DNA of 64,000 nt from Gammaproteobacteria bacterium (GCA_030654835.1 JAURWS010000012.1:186001-250000), one strand, 5' to 3'. Numbered from the stretch's first letter, positions 28,358 through 38,643 are shown. Numbers and translations are program-made. The notes: generated by a model not told the origin, from the sequence alone.

Positions 28358-29138
28358 CAAGGACAGCGTCAGCGGCACAATCAAGGTTGCACTGGTGGTC
28401 TGTGTGGTCTGCTCCATCTTCATTTCCAGCGCCGCAGTCATCCTCAAGCCATTTCAGGTCAATAACAAGATTCTCGATCGCAACATGAATATTCTCATTG
28501 CCGCCGGCATGTTCGATCCGGCACTCAACAGCAAGGATGAGGTCGATGACCTGTTCGCGGAGTTCACGCCCCGAATCGTCGATCTGGATTCGGGCGCTTT
28601 TGTGCCCGATGAACAGCTGAGTCAGCTCGGTATCGACCTGCAGTCCTACGATGACAGAGCCGCGCAGAGTGATCCGGCGTTTTCCGATGTGCTTGCTGAA
28701 GAAGATGACGTTGCCGACATCAAGCGCCGTGTCAGATATGCCACGGTCTACCTGGTTGAGGCTGCCGATGGAACTCTGCAAACCATTGTGCTGCCGGTCA
28801 GCGGTTATGGCCTGTGGGGCACGATGTACGGTTACCTCGCGCTGGAAGGTGACGGCAACACTGTTACCGGCATAGGCTTTTATGACCAAAAGGAGACACC
28901 TGGGCTGGGCGGCGAGATTACCAATCCGCGCTGGAAGGCTTTGTGGCCAGGCAAACAGATATACGATGCCAGTGGCGCTGTCGCCCTTCGGACTGTGAAA
29001 GGCAGTGGTTCTGGAGTTCATGAAGTTGATGGACTCTCAGGAGCCTCTCTGACCACGCGCGGCGTGGGAAATCTGATTGCATTCTGGATGGGGCCCAAGG
29101 GCTTCGGTCCATTCCTCACAAACATGACGAAAGGTTGA
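28347..29138 (+). CDS. nqrC: Na+-translocating NADH-quinone reductase subunit C
   Basis: A periplasm-facing subunit with one N-terminal membrane helix (about 12-34) and an FMN-binding domain. ApbE attaches FMN through a phosphoester to a residue in the motif Dxx(S/T)GA(T). Here the motif reads DGLSGASL, so the acceptor is Ser234 (codon TCT 29046-29048) instead of the usual Thr. The rest is typical ([25 protein letters not shown]). Start ATG 28347 has GGAGG 9 bp upstream and overlaps the end of nqrB. Length is 263 residues. Confidence 0.96.
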   Translation: MAFNKDSVSGTIKVALVVCVVCSIFISSAAVILKPFQVNNKILDRNMNILIAAGMFDPALNSKDEVDDLFAEFTPRIVDLDSGAFVPDEQLSQLGIDLQSYDDRAAQSDPAFSDVLAEEDDVADIKRRVRYATVYLVEAADGTLQTIVLPVSGYGLWGTMYGYLALEGDGNTVTGIGFYDQKETPGLGGEITNPRWKALWPGKQIYDASGAVALRTVKGSGSGVHEVDGLSGASLTTRGVGNLIAFWMGPKGFGPFLTNMTKG

Positions 29139-29153
29139 TAGGAAGGACGCAAA

Positions 29154-29819
29154 ATGTCATCAGCAGTCAAAGCCGTACTGACCAGGCCACTGGTCACCGA
29201 AAATCCTATTACATTGCAGATTCTCGGCATCTGTTCCTCTCTTGCCGTGACCACCAGTCTTAATGTCGCCATCGTCATGTGTGTGGCGCTCACGGTGGTG
29301 ACCGGGTTCTCCAATTTCTTCATTTCGCTGGTGCGCAATTACATGCCCAGTAGTATCCGCATCATCATTCAGATGGCGATCATTTCTGCGCTCGTAATCG
29401 CAGTTGATCAACTCCTGCAGGCGTTCGCGTATGAAATCAGCAAGCAGCTCAGTGTGTTTGTGGGGCTCATCATCACCAATTGCATCGTGATGGGGCGGGC
29501 TGAGGCCTTTGCAATGAAGAACCCGCCAGTCATCAGTTTCATGGATGGCATCGGTAACGGGCTGGGGTACAGCATGGTGCTGCTGATTCTCGCCTCCATT
29601 CGTGAATTGTTCGGGTCAGGCAGCCTGTTCGGGATGGAGATACTGCCACTGGTGGCCAACGGCGGCTGGTACCAGCCAAATGGCCTCATGCTGCTGGCTC
29701 CCAGCGCCTTTTTCATCATTGGTTTTCTGATCTGGATCGTACGCACCAAGCGTGTCGAGCAGGTTGAAAAGACCGAGTTTCGCCTGGCACCCCACACTGT
29801 TCAGGAGGTTGCACACTAA
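29154..29819 (+). CDS. nqrD: Na+-translocating NADH-quinone reductase subunit D
   Basis: A 221-residue membrane subunit with about six helices. It contains the conserved half-channel segments [16 protein letters not shown] and [19 protein letters not shown]; the Cys in TNCIVMGR corresponds to one ligand of the membrane iron centre shared between NqrD and NqrE. It has a GGAAGGA ribosome site before ATG 29154, and its stop is immediately followed by the nqrE ATG. Confidence 0.97.
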   Translation: MSSAVKAVLTRPLVTENPITLQILGICSSLAVTTSLNVAIVMCVALTVVTGFSNFFISLVRNYMPSSIRIIIQMAIISALVIAVDQLLQAFAYEISKQLSVFVGLIITNCIVMGRAEAFAMKNPPVISFMDGIGNGLGYSMVLLILASIRELFGSGSLFGMEILPLVANGGWYQPNGLMLLAPSAFFIIGFLIWIVRTKRVEQVEKTEFRLAPHTVQEVAH

Positions 29820-30428
29820 ATGGAGCATTATCTCAGTCTGTTGGTGCGCGCTGTATTCGTTGAAAACATGGCGCTGCAGATGTTCCTCGGCATGTGTACG
29901 TTCATCGCCGTCTCCAAGAAGATCGAGACGGCAGTGGGGCTAGGCATTGCCGTGACGGCAGTGCAGGTCATTACGGTGCCGCTGAATAATCTTGTATACC
30001 AATTCCTGCTCAAGGCTGGTGCCCTCAGTTGGCTGGGGTTCCCTGAGTTGGACCTCAGCTTCCTGGGTTTCATCTGCTACATCGGTATCATCGCCGCAGT
30101 GGTACAGGTCATGGAAATGTTCATGGACAAGTACATGCCTGCTCTTTATAACGCCCTCGGCGTATTCCTGCCGCTGATCGCTGTGAACTGCGCAATCATG
30201 GGGGGCTCGCTGTTTATGGTTGAGCGTAGCTACAACTTTCCCGAAAGTGTGGTGTACGGTATGGGCTCGGGAATGGGCTGGGCTTTGGCCATCACCGCGA
30301 TGGCCGGCATTCGCGAAAAACTCAAGTACAGTGATGTGCCGCTGGGTTTGCGGGGCATGGGGATCACCTTCATCACTACCGGCCTGATGTCATTGGGTTT
30401 CATGTCATTCAGTGGTTTGTCTCTGTAG
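29820..30428 (+). CDS. nqrE: Na+-translocating NADH-quinone reductase subunit E
   Basis: A 202-residue membrane subunit homologous to NqrD but in inverted topology. The motifs [34 protein letters not shown] and [15 protein letters not shown] carry the two Cys expected to bind iron. ATG 29820 directly follows the nqrD stop, with its ribosome site (CAGGAGG) inside the end of nqrD, which suggests translational coupling. Confidence 0.97.
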   Translation: MEHYLSLLVRAVFVENMALQMFLGMCTFIAVSKKIETAVGLGIAVTAVQVITVPLNNLVYQFLLKAGALSWLGFPELDLSFLGFICYIGIIAAVVQVMEMFMDKYMPALYNALGVFLPLIAVNCAIMGGSLFMVERSYNFPESVVYGMGSGMGWALAITAMAGIREKLKYSDVPLGLRGMGITFITTGLMSLGFMSFSGLSL

Positions 30429-30444
30429 CAACGGGTTTGTGCAA

Positions 30445-31674
30445 ATGATTGATATATCAGCAATAGTAGCCGGCGTCGCAATGTTCACCGTAGTGGTGAT
30501 GTTCTTCGTTGTGCTGATTCTGGTGGCCAGAGCCAAGCTGGTCAGTACCGGCAAGGTGCGCATCGAGATCAATGGTGATGCGGCGAAATCCGTCGAGGTG
30601 CCTGCCGGAGGCAAGCTGCTGACGACGCTGGCCGATGCCGGGATTTACCTTTCCTCTGCATGTGGCGGTGGCGGTACCTGCGGTCAGTGTCGCTGCCGGG
30701 TCATCGATGGCGGGGGTTCCATGCTGCCGACTGAACAGGGGCATTTCACCATGGGCGAGGCCAAGGCGCATTGGCGTCTATCCTGCCAGGTCGCCGTCAA
30801 ACAGGACATGAAGATCGAGGTCGAGCCAGAGTTCTTTGGCGTCAAGCAATGGGAATGCACAGTGGTTTCCAACGACAACGTGGCGACCTTCATCAAGGAG
30901 CTGGTGCTGGCGATTCCCGACGGCGACAGTGTCGACTTTCGCGCCGGTGGCTACGTGCAACTGGAAGTCCCGCCTCATGAAGTGCAATACAAGAATTTCG
31001 CCATCGCCGACAAGTATCGCGGTGATTGGGAGAAGTTTGGTTTGTTGAATCTGGTTTCCAAGAGCGACAAGACCACGATCCGTGCTTACTCGATGGCGAA
31101 CTATCCTGACGAGAAAGGCATCATCAAGTTCAACATCCGCATAGCGACACCACCTCCCAAGTCGAGCTTTCCTCCCGGGGTAATGTCCTCCCATGTCTTC
31201 AATTTGAAGCCGGGTGACAAGATCAAGGTATTCGGGCCATTCGGTGAGTTTTTTGCCAAAGACACTGATGCTGAAATGGTCTTCATCGGCGGAGGTGCCG
31301 GCATGGCACCGATGCGCTCTCACATCTTCGATCAATTGCGTCGACTCAAGACCAAGCGCAAGATCACCTTCTGGTACGGTGCCCGCAGCTTGAAGGAAAT
31401 GTTCTATGTGGAGGACTTCAATACGCTGGCCGCCGAGAACGAGAACTTTACCTGGCATGTCGCCCTCTCGGATCCGCAGCCCGAAGATAACTGGACCGGT
31501 ATGACCGGCTTTATTCATAACGTGGTCTTGCAGCACTATCTCAAGGATCATCCGGCGCCGGAGGACTGCGAGTTCTACATGTGCGGCCCGCCCATGATGA
31601 ATGCCGCTGTGATCAAGATGCTGAAGGATCTGGGCGTCGAGGATGAGAACATCGCCCTTGATGAGTTCTCCTGA
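30445..31674 (+). CDS. nqrF: Na+-translocating NADH-quinone reductase subunit F
   Basis: NADH-oxidising subunit. After one N-terminal helix (about 7-30) there is a plant-type [2Fe-2S] ferredoxin domain with the cluster motif [16 protein letters not shown], then the FAD domain ([12 protein letters not shown]) and the NAD(P)H-binding domain ([24 protein letters not shown]). The length of 409 is typical. I chose ATG 30445 ([14 protein letters not shown]) because it matches the family start; the frame is open upstream across the nqrE stop. Confidence 0.97.
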   Translation: MIDISAIVAGVAMFTVVVMFFVVLILVARAKLVSTGKVRIEINGDAAKSVEVPAGGKLLTTLADAGIYLSSACGGGGTCGQCRCRVIDGGGSMLPTEQGHFTMGEAKAHWRLSCQVAVKQDMKIEVEPEFFGVKQWECTVVSNDNVATFIKELVLAIPDGDSVDFRAGGYVQLEVPPHEVQYKNFAIADKYRGDWEKFGLLNLVSKSDKTTIRAYSMANYPDEKGIIKFNIRIATPPPKSSFPPGVMSSHVFNLKPGDKIKVFGPFGEFFAKDTDAEMVFIGGGAGMAPMRSHIFDQLRRLKTKRKITFWYGARSLKEMFYVEDFNTLAAENENFTWHVALSDPQPEDNWTGMTGFIHNVVLQHYLKDHPAPEDCEFYMCGPPMMNAAVIKMLKDLGVEDENIALDEFS

Positions 31675-31709
31675 TCAGGCGCTGTCTCAAAGGCTGGCTG
31701 GTGTCATAA

Positions 31710-32777
31710 ATGACTGAAACCCTTCGACGTCACCGACTCACCATTGCAGCGGCGATTCTGCTCGCCATTGCTTTCCTGCTTTATTCCCCCCGAGTTGTCG
31801 AGATCCACGAGTTCGGGGGTGCCACCATGGGCACTACCTACAGTATCAAGATCGTCGACCTGCCTTCAGGGCTGGGAGTCGAAGAGTTCGCTCAAGCGGT
31901 CACGGAGTTGTTGACGCACGTGGACAAGGAGCAAATGTCGACTTATGCGCCGGAATCCGAACTCTCCCGTCTGAATCGCAGTCCGCCCTACACGCCAATA
32001 GCCATTTCTGCGGAGATGGCGGAAGTGCTGGGTTTGGCGATTGAAATCAGCGAACTCACTGACGGAGCCTTTGATGTCACCGTCGGCCCGCTGGTGAATC
32101 GCTGGGGGTTTGGCCCGCAGACATCGGTCGCCGATGTGCTGGATGCCCGTATTCCCAGTCAGCCCGAGATCGACTCTCTACTGCAGCGGGTGGGATATCG
32201 TCATCTGCAACTCGACCGGCAAAACTTGACACTGCTGAAGACGGCCGATGTCTATATTGATCTCAGCGGCATCGCCAAGGGTTTTGCCGTGGACAAGGTC
32301 GCGGAGTATTTCGATGACGCGGGTATTGCCAGTTACTTCATCGAGATTGGTGGAGAGCTGCGCATCAAAGGTTACAAGCCGGGGCAACAGACCTGGGTGC
32401 CCGCGATAGAGAAGCCTGTCGATACGGCGCCACAGGTTCACAATATTTTCTATGCCAATGGCGAGTCCATAGCGGTCGCGGGGTCCGGAGATTATCGCAA
32501 CTATTTCGAGGAGAACGGCGTACACTACTCACACGAGATCGACCCGGTGACAGGGCGGCCTGTGAGCCATAATCTGGCCAGTGTGTATGTGATTGAAGCG
32601 ACCACTGCCCGTGCCGATGCCATGGCCACGGCCTACATGGTGCTAGGTGCAGAGAAGGGCTTCGAGTTGGCGCAGAGGTTGAATGAGGCGGTTTATTTCG
32701 TGACCAAAAGCACCGCTGGTGATGGCTTCGAGGATCGTTATACCGAGAAATTCGAGAGTTATCTGCAGGTACGGTGA
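31710..32777 (+). CDS. apbE: FAD:protein FMN transferase
   Basis: ApbE uses FAD as donor to attach FMN to Thr (or Ser) in NqrB and NqrC. The product has the family opening GGATMGTTYSIKI, DGAFDVTVGPLVNRWGFGP, DLSGIAKGFAVDKVA, IEIGGELRIKG and EIDPVTGRPV; the late ARADAMATAYMVLG segment supplies metal ligands. The N-terminus (about 10-30) is a hydrophobic anchor. There is no lipobox Cys, so it is probably held by a membrane helix rather than as a lipoprotein. Its place between nqrF and nqrM fits Na+-NQR maturation. Confidence 0.96.
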   Translation: MTETLRRHRLTIAAAILLAIAFLLYSPRVVEIHEFGGATMGTTYSIKIVDLPSGLGVEEFAQAVTELLTHVDKEQMSTYAPESELSRLNRSPPYTPIAISAEMAEVLGLAIEISELTDGAFDVTVGPLVNRWGFGPQTSVADVLDARIPSQPEIDSLLQRVGYRHLQLDRQNLTLLKTADVYIDLSGIAKGFAVDKVAEYFDDAGIASYFIEIGGELRIKGYKPGQQTWVPAIEKPVDTAPQVHNIFYANGESIAVAGSGDYRNYFEENGVHYSHEIDPVTGRPVSHNLASVYVIEATTARADAMATAYMVLGAEKGFELAQRLNEAVYFVTKSTAGDGFEDRYTEKFESYLQVR

Positions 32778-32785
32778 GGTAGAAA

Positions 32786-32971
32786 ATGGCGACGGTCATA
32801 GCGAGCTTTGTAGTGCTGGTGCTGGTGGTAGCCGGCATGGCCATCGGTGTCATGATGGGGCGCAAACCTCTCAAAGGTTCCTGTGGAGGCATGAGCAGTG
32901 GGACGGCCGATACGAGTTGCAGTCTATGTGGCGGCAATCCAGACAAGTGTGAAGAGAAGCCGTTATCGTGA
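32786..32971 (+). CDS. nqrM: NqrM, Na+-NQR maturation protein (DUF539)
   Basis: A 61-residue protein with one N-terminal membrane helix (about 4-24) followed by a short Cys-rich tail: GSCGGMSSG...[15 protein letters not shown]. NqrM is required to assemble the Na+-NQR, probably by supplying iron to the NqrD/NqrE site. It starts 8 bp after the apbE stop. The last four bases overlap the GTG of sthA. Confidence 0.95.
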   Translation: MATVIASFVVLVLVVAGMAIGVMMGRKPLKGSCGGMSSGTADTSCSLCGGNPDKCEEKPLS

Positions 32972-34371
32972 GACACAGGGATGTAATCCGGCAGAATCAT
33001 TACGACATCATCGTTATTGGCAGCGGTCCGGCCGGTGAATCGGCCGCCATGAACTCCACCAAGAAGGGGCGGCGGGTCGCACTGATCTCTGACCGCGATC
33101 AAGTAGGGGGCAACTGTGCCCACGTCGGCACTATCCCTTCCAAGGCTCTGCGTCACTGTGTCAAACAGGTCATGCAATTCAACAGCGACCCCTTGCTGAG
33201 AGAGTTCGCGACGCTGCGCAAGCCCAGCTTCCCACAGATAATGAAACATGCGTCGCGCATCATCGACGAGCAGGTGCATCTGCGCAGTGGCTATTACGAG
33301 AAGAATGGCATCGAGATTCTGCACGGCATCGCGTCGTTCATCGACAATCACTCCATCCGCTTGGGCAACAAGGGCCCCGTGCTGACGGCTGATCACTTCA
33401 TCATCGCTACCGGGTCCAGGCCCTATCGGCCCGCCAACGTCGATTTCAACCACTCCCGCATCTTCGACAGCGACACGATCCTGCGGCTGAATCATTCTCC
33501 ACGTAAGGTCACCGTCATTGGCGCGGGTGTGATCGGCTGCGAATACGCCTCCATCTTTGGCGGGCTGGGTGCCAAGGTTGAGCTTATCAATCCTGCCGAG
33601 ACGCTGCTGTCCTTCCTCGATTGGGAGATCTCTGACGCCCTCAGTTACCACCTGCGCAACGCGGGAGTCCGGAGTCGGCACAACGAGGAATATGAGCAGA
33701 TCGAGTATTTCGACACGCATGTGGTGACCCACCTGAAGTCCGGCAAGCGCATCAAGAGCGATATTGTGTTGTGGGCAAACGGCCGTACGGGCAATACCGA
33801 TCAATTGAATTTGCAGGCGGTTGGCCTGGTGCCCAATTCCCGTGGGCAGCTGGAGGTCAATGCCCAGTACCGGACTGCAGTAGAGAACATCTATGCGGCC
33901 GGAGATGTCATCGGCTGGCCGTCGCTGGCGAGTACGTCTTACGATCAGGGCAGGGCGGCTTCAAACGCCATCGTCGATCCGGAAGCCTGCAGACAGATCA
34001 ATCGCTTCGCCTCCAGCATCTACACGATTCCGGAGATCAGCACGCTGGGGAAAACTGAGCGCGAGTTGACGGCCGCAAGAATTCCTTATGAGGTGGGCAA
34101 GGCGTTCTTCAAGAATACCGCCCGCGGTCAGATCACGGGTGAACAGGCTGGCATGCTCAAGATCCTGTTCCACTTCGATACCTTGGAGATACTGGGTATT
34201 CATTGTTTCGGTGATCAAGCTTCCGAGATTGTCCACATCGGACAGGCGATCATGCTGCAGGAAGGCAAGGCGAACACCATGCAATACTTCCTCAACACCA
34301 CCTTCAATTACCCGACTATGGCCGAGGCCTATCGCATCGCTGCTTTGGACGGATTGAACCGCGTGTTTTGA
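32968..34371 (+). CDS. sthA: soluble pyridine nucleotide transhydrogenase
   Basis: Cytosolic FAD enzyme that interconverts NADPH and NADH. It shows the FAD Rossmann motif [31 protein letters not shown] (the SthA form, with a single Cys instead of a redox disulfide), the NAD motif [29 protein letters not shown], and the C-terminal [22 protein letters not shown]. The GTG start at 32968 overlaps the nqrM stop by four bases (GTGA), implying translational coupling with the Na+-NQR operon. Length (467) is normal. Confidence 0.96.
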   Translation: MRHRDVIRQNHYDIIVIGSGPAGESAAMNSTKKGRRVALISDRDQVGGNCAHVGTIPSKALRHCVKQVMQFNSDPLLREFATLRKPSFPQIMKHASRIIDEQVHLRSGYYEKNGIEILHGIASFIDNHSIRLGNKGPVLTADHFIIATGSRPYRPANVDFNHSRIFDSDTILRLNHSPRKVTVIGAGVIGCEYASIFGGLGAKVELINPAETLLSFLDWEISDALSYHLRNAGVRSRHNEEYEQIEYFDTHVVTHLKSGKRIKSDIVLWANGRTGNTDQLNLQAVGLVPNSRGQLEVNAQYRTAVENIYAAGDVIGWPSLASTSYDQGRAASNAIVDPEACRQINRFASSIYTIPEISTLGKTERELTAARIPYEVGKAFFKNTARGQITGEQAGMLKILFHFDTLEILGIHCFGDQASEIVHIGQAIMLQEGKANTMQYFLNTTFNYPTMAEAYRIAALDGLNRVF

Positions 34372-34419
34372 CGTTTTATTGATCAACCAAAAAGAAAAAC
34401 TACAGGAGTGTTTTGAACC

Positions 34420-35460
34420 ATGCCGATGAGTACCGTTTCCGTTCTGGGCGGAGGCAGTTTTGGGACTGTCATCGCGAACATCATCGCGGAAAATGGCTAT
34501 CGCGTGAACTTCTGGATGCGCAGTGAGGCGCTGGTGACGGAGGTCAATCAAACCCATGAGAACTCCCAGTATCTGCCGGGGTATCGTTTGCATGAAAATG
34601 TCGTAGCGAAGCACAACATGCAGGAAGCCGTAGTCAATGCCGAAGTCATCTTCGTGGCGGTGCCGAGCGCTTATTTTCGCGCCGTCGTCAGGGAGGTCGT
34701 CAAGGTTTGCCGCAGTGACGCCATTCTGATCAGCACCACCAAGGGCATAGAGGCTGGAACTTTCAACCTGATGAGCGAAATTTTACGCCAGGAATCACCT
34801 GATGCGCGTATCGGCGTCCTCAGCGGACCGAATCTCGCTAAAGAGATTGCGGCCAAGAATCTGACCGGAACGGTAATTGCAAGCGAGAATGCCTCCGTGC
34901 GGGAGTTGGTGCAGAAGGTTCTCAAGTCCGAGTATTTTCGCGTCTACACGAATGATGATATGTTCGGCGTGGAGCTGGGCGGTGCTCTCAAGAATATTTA
35001 CGCGATCATCGCCGGACTTGCCTCGGCCATGGGCATGGGGCACAACACCAACAGCATGCTGGTGACACGTAGTTTGACTGAGATGGCGCGGTTTGGACGT
35101 AAACTGGGCGCAGATCCCATGACCTTTCTGGGGTTATCGGGGGTAGGCGATCTGGTGGTGACTTGCTCGTCGCCCCTCAGTCGCAATTTCCGGATCGGCG
35201 TCGCGCTGGGGCAGGGGTTGACCATTGATCAGGCGGTCGCCGAGGTTGGTCAGGTCGCCGAGGGGGTGAATACCCTGCGGCAGGTCAAGGAGAAATCCGA
35301 CGAACTGGGCGTCTATATGCCACTGGTGAAAGGCCTCTACCAGATCGTTTACAACGGTAGTTCAGTGAAAAACATCGTGACCTCGCTAATGCTGGGTGAG
35401 CAGGCACTGGATGTTGAATATGAAGCGAATCAGACCAAAACCCTGAATCCCAAGGAGTGA
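34420..35460 (+). CDS. gpsA: glycerol-3-phosphate dehydrogenase [NAD(P)+]
   Basis: Makes sn-glycerol 3-phosphate for phospholipid synthesis. It has the N-terminal dinucleotide motif VLGGGSFGTVIANIIAENGY, VPSAYFRAVV, STTKGIE, LSGPNLAKEI, and GGALKNIYAIIAGL with the catalytic Lys. Length (346) is in the usual range. Start ATG 34420 has ACAGGAG upstream, with a second ATG two codons later. It appears to head a small unit with the DUF4389 and DUF4892 genes. Confidence 0.96.
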   Translation: MPMSTVSVLGGGSFGTVIANIIAENGYRVNFWMRSEALVTEVNQTHENSQYLPGYRLHENVVAKHNMQEAVVNAEVIFVAVPSAYFRAVVREVVKVCRSDAILISTTKGIEAGTFNLMSEILRQESPDARIGVLSGPNLAKEIAAKNLTGTVIASENASVRELVQKVLKSEYFRVYTNDDMFGVELGGALKNIYAIIAGLASAMGMGHNTNSMLVTRSLTEMARFGRKLGADPMTFLGLSGVGDLVVTCSSPLSRNFRIGVALGQGLTIDQAVAEVGQVAEGVNTLRQVKEKSDELGVYMPLVKGLYQIVYNGSSVKNIVTSLMLGEQALDVEYEANQTKTLNPKE

Positions 35461-35462
35461 AC

Positions 35463-35933
35463 ATGCCCGACGATATCGTAGAAAATTTAACCCGGCCCGA
35501 GCAGTGGATGCGTGTTCTGTTCATGGCCGCACTGGTAGTAGCGCTGTATGTGGTTGGGCTCATGCTCACGCTGGTGACGGTGGGCCAGGTGTTGTTCAGC
35601 CTTGTGACCGGCAGTGACAATGACAATTTGCGCGCCCTGGGCAGGAGTTTGACTCTGTATGTCAGACAAATACTGGATTTCCTGACCTATAACAGCGAGA
35701 TCAAACCCTTCCCATTTTCCCCTTATCCCGACAGCAATGGCGCCGACAGCGACACTGAAACAGAAGAAGCAGGTGACGATGCCGATGCCGAAGTCTGGGT
35801 GAGTGAGAGTGAAAATGAGAGTGAAAGCGCCTCTGCTGACGCGGCGCCAAAGTCGGCACCTGCACCGCGCAAGCGGTCAACCCGAAAAAAGCCTGATGTC
35901 ACAGAGCCCGCTATTGACGCAGAGGGGGCCTGA
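35463..35933 (+). CDS. DUF4389 membrane protein
   Basis: A 156-residue protein. Residues about 17-46 form a long hydrophobic stretch (VLFMAALVVALYVVGLMLTLVTVGQVLFSL), followed by LRALGRSLTLYVRQILDFLTYNSEIKPFPFSPYP, which is the DUF4389 core. The tail from about 95 is Asp/Glu/Ser-rich and then Ala/Pro/Lys-rich, low-complexity and probably disordered. ATG 35463 lies 2 bp after the gpsA stop, with AAGGAG upstream inside gpsA. Function is unknown. Confidence 0.85.
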   Translation: MPDDIVENLTRPEQWMRVLFMAALVVALYVVGLMLTLVTVGQVLFSLVTGSDNDNLRALGRSLTLYVRQILDFLTYNSEIKPFPFSPYPDSNGADSDTETEEAGDDADAEVWVSESENESESASADAAPKSAPAPRKRSTRKKPDVTEPAIDAEGA

Positions 35934-35942
35934 GTTCAGGCC

Positions 35943-36887
35943 ATGGCGACGTTGTTGCGAGTAGTGTTGACAGTCCTGTTCTCGATACTGCTGCAGGCCC
36001 ATGCCTGGTCACAGAGCGGAGCCGATGTTGTCGGCTCGGCAGACTATCCGGGTATCAGCCGTTTTAGCGGTGCCCGTATCGTTGACTACCGCGAGGTTGG
36101 TGATACCAACTACAGGCTCGCTCTGGGTCGTCTGCAACGGGTCAATGGCCGTGTCATGGCTGGTCGTGAGGAGCGAATTCAGGGAGCGTTGACTCGCATC
36201 ACCTACGAGATTCCCCCGGGCTATAGCGGTGCCGACGTCTTCGCGCGTCTTTCAACTCAGTTGCTGGCGGAAGGCGGAGAAGAGTTATATCGCTGCCAGG
36301 GACGAGCCTGTGGCAGCAGCAACTTCTGGGCGAATGACATCTTTGCCAACCGGGTTCTCTACGGTCCGGAGACGGATCAGTTCTACCTGGCGAGTACTCG
36401 TGCTGCCGAAGTTGAAAGTCCTGGCATCTACACGGCTCTTTATGTCATCACCCGAGGCAATCGCACTGTACTAGCTCATCTGGATATTCTGGCACTGTCC
36501 GGGGCCAGTCATTCCGAGCACCTATCAGCGCAGGTCTCAACGTCAGAGGCATTGCTGACCAGGCTGCAGCAAGATGGCGTCGTTGTGGTGCCGGGGTTGC
36601 AGTTTGACGGGCAGGATCAGCTGATAGACGAAGGAGGGCTGGCACTGCTTGTCGAGACCCTGCTGAATAATCCGCAATTGAGCGTCTATGTCGTGGCGCA
36701 TCTGCGAGCTGAAGGATCGTTGGACGCTCAGGTGGAGCGGTCAAGGCACCGCGCTGCGTTGATTACCACGCAGCTAAGCGAAGCAGGCATTGCCGCTGAA
36801 CGTATGAGTGCGCAGGGCGTGGGACCGCTGGCACCAGCCTGCAGCACCGGCTCCTGCATCGAACGGGTGGAGCTGGTACTGCAATAA
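35943..36887 (+). CDS. DUF4892 periplasmic protein with OmpA-like C-terminal region
   Basis: A 314-residue secreted protein. A signal peptide (MATLLRVVLTVLFSILLQAHAWSQ) is followed by the DUF4892 region (DYPGISRFSGARIVDYREVGDTNYRLALG), two Cys (LYRCQGRACGSSNFWANDIF) and a C-terminal segment resembling OmpA-type peptidoglycan-binding domains (LVETLLNNPQLSVYVVAHLRAEGSLDAQVERSRHRAALI...SAQGVGPLAP). An envelope role is likely but unproven. It starts 9 bp after the DUF4389 gene and converges on folE with a 30-bp gap. Confidence 0.82.
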   Translation: MATLLRVVLTVLFSILLQAHAWSQSGADVVGSADYPGISRFSGARIVDYREVGDTNYRLALGRLQRVNGRVMAGREERIQGALTRITYEIPPGYSGADVFARLSTQLLAEGGEELYRCQGRACGSSNFWANDIFANRVLYGPETDQFYLASTRAAEVESPGIYTALYVITRGNRTVLAHLDILALSGASHSEHLSAQVSTSEALLTRLQQDGVVVVPGLQFDGQDQLIDEGGLALLVETLLNNPQLSVYVVAHLRAEGSLDAQVERSRHRAALITTQLSEAGIAAERMSAQGVGPLAPACSTGSCIERVELVLQ

Positions 36888-36917
36888 GTCTTTAAGAATA
36901 GAATTCGCCAGTCATCG

Positions 36918-37472
36918 TTACTTGCTGATAAGTGAGAGAAATTCGTTACGGGTGCTCTGGCTGTTACGGAATGCGCCCAGCATGCATGACGTTGTCATGA
37001 CAGAGTTCTGTTTCTCCACTCCTCGCATCATCATGCACATGTGCTGTGCTTCGATGATCACCCCCGCTCCCGTTGCGCCGGTCTTGCTGACGATGGTCTC
37101 GGCGATCTCCTTGGTCAGGTTTTCCTGAATCTGCATGCGGCGGGCAAACATGTCGACGATTCTGGCGATCTTGGAGAGTCCGATTACCTTGCCACGGGGG
37201 ATATAGGCCACGTGGCATTTGCCAATGAACGGCAGCATGTGGTGTTCACACATCGAGTACAATTCGATGTTCTTGACGATCACCATTTCATCTGAAGTCG
37301 ATGGAAACAGTGCATCGTTGATGACCTCGTCGATGTTCTGGCGATAGCCGCGCATGAGGAATTCCATGGCTTTGGCGGCGCGCTTTGGGGTGTCTGCAAG
37401 GCCTGGGCGCGTGAGATCCTCACCGATGGCGGTAATGATTTCCCGGTAGGCATTTTCCATAGTCTGGGTCAT
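36918..37472 (-). CDS. folE: GTP cyclohydrolase I
   Basis: Zinc enzyme that turns GTP into dihydroneopterin triphosphate, the first step of folate synthesis. The zinc and catalytic residues are in [22 protein letters not shown] and in [16 protein letters not shown], with HHMLPF and SKIARIVD between. Length (184) matches the short bacterial form. ATG 37472 gives [19 protein letters not shown]; a second Met lies four residues later. The gene is divergent from prmB. Confidence 0.96.
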   Translation of the reverse strand: MTQTMENAYREIITAIGEDLTRPGLADTPKRAAKAMEFLMRGYRQNIDEVINDALFPSTSDEMVIVKNIELYSMCEHHMLPFIGKCHVAYIPRGKVIGLSKIARIVDMFARRMQIQENLTKEIAETIVSKTGATGAGVIIEAQHMCMMMRGVEKQNSVMTTSCMLGAFRNSQSTRNEFLSLISK

Positions 37473-37604
37473 GGGTGAGCGGGTCTTTCCTGAGTGTTGA
37501 TCGGGCGCTTACCGTACGATATCGGGCGGGGTGCGGTAAAGTGATTTTTCCGGGACCGGGTGGCAGACTCCCCGGTGTGGCAGGTGTAGAGAGGCGTTGC
37601 AGCA

Positions 37605-38507
37605 ATGGGTTTGAAGAAAGAGGGTGGCATGGTTCTGGCGGATTGCCTGGATGAGTTGAGTCAACAGTTTGAGGCGGCTGATCTGTTCTATGGGCACGGC
37701 ACCGACAATGCCTGGGACGAGGCGGTCTATCTGGTATTCAGCGCGCTCGGCCTCGCATTTGATGAGGATGACAGCATCATGTCTCGTCCCGTGACACGGG
37801 GGGAGTTGGAGCGGATACAAGCTCTGGCGAAGCGGCGTACTGACGAACGTTTGCCGGTTGCTTATCTGGTCGGTGAGGCGTGGTTTGCCGGCTTGCCGTT
37901 CAAAGTTGACAGTCGTGTGCTGATCCCACGTTCCCCGCTTGCGGAACTGATTGTGGAGCAGTTTGCAGGGCTGGTGCCTGCTGAACCGCACAAGATTCTC
38001 GATCTGTGTACCGGCAGTGGTTGCATCGGCATCGCCTGCGCGGTGGCCTTTCCAGATGCGCGAGTGGATCTGGCCGATATTTCCGAGGATGCGTTGACTC
38101 TGGCACGAGAGAACGTGCTGTGGCACGAGGTGGAAGAACGGGTTCGTGTCATTCAGGCTGATCTGTTTGACGGTCTTGGTAATGCCTATGATTTGATTGT
38201 GACCAACCCGCCGTATGTCTCCCGGGAGGAGGTCGACGATTTGCCCGAGGAGTATCGCCATGAGCCGGAGCTGGGGCTCGTGTCCAATGACGACGGGTTG
38301 GAGATTCCGCTACGCATCCTGCGCGAGGCGCCACAACATCTGAGTGAGGATGGGGTGCTGATCATGGAAGTGGGTTATTCATGGCAGGCTCTGGCAGCGC
38401 GGCTGCCGAAGGTTCCTTTCCTGTGGCTTGAATTTGCTAACGGTGGCGAAGGCGTTTGCATGCTGACTGCACGCCAATTGCGGGAAGCAGGCTCACACCT
38501 TATCTGA
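37605..38507 (+). CDS. prmB: ribosomal protein uL3 glutamine N5-methyltransferase
   Basis: SAM-dependent methyltransferase that modifies a Gln of ribosomal protein L3. SAM motif I is ILDLCTGSGCIGIACA and the catalytic motif is NPPYVSREEVDDLPEEY; RVLIPRSPLAEL precedes them. The Arg-Ser-Pro form and E-x-x-H-E-P-x-L-x-L downstream separate PrmB from the release-factor enzyme PrmC. ATG 37605 or ATG 37629 could each start it; the latter has GAGGGTGGC upstream. Length is 300. aroC follows after 136 bp, as in several gammaproteobacteria. Confidence 0.95.
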   Translation: MGLKKEGGMVLADCLDELSQQFEAADLFYGHGTDNAWDEAVYLVFSALGLAFDEDDSIMSRPVTRGELERIQALAKRRTDERLPVAYLVGEAWFAGLPFKVDSRVLIPRSPLAELIVEQFAGLVPAEPHKILDLCTGSGCIGIACAVAFPDARVDLADISEDALTLARENVLWHEVEERVRVIQADLFDGLGNAYDLIVTNPPYVSREEVDDLPEEYRHEPELGLVSNDDGLEIPLRILREAPQHLSEDGVLIMEVGYSWQALAARLPKVPFLWLEFANGGEGVCMLTARQLREAGSHLI

Positions 38508-38643
38508 ACGTTTCTGGATCGAGAATTGGGCTCTGAATTGTGAACCTGAGGCATGAAAGTGTGCAGATTCGTAACCCGAAATGCTTTGGTGTACAATTCG
38601 CCGCCCTTAGTTCAAGGCGTGCAGACTCCCACAGGATTGAGCG

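Noticed and set aside
27158..28447. A 429-codon antisense frame over nqrB
   Set aside because: His/Gln-rich translation typical of a reversed membrane-protein gene; no ribosome site or conservation signal.
32365..33804. A 479-codon antisense frame across apbE, nqrM and sthA
   Set aside because: All three sense genes are clear family members; the antisense product is compositionally odd and crosses gene boundaries.
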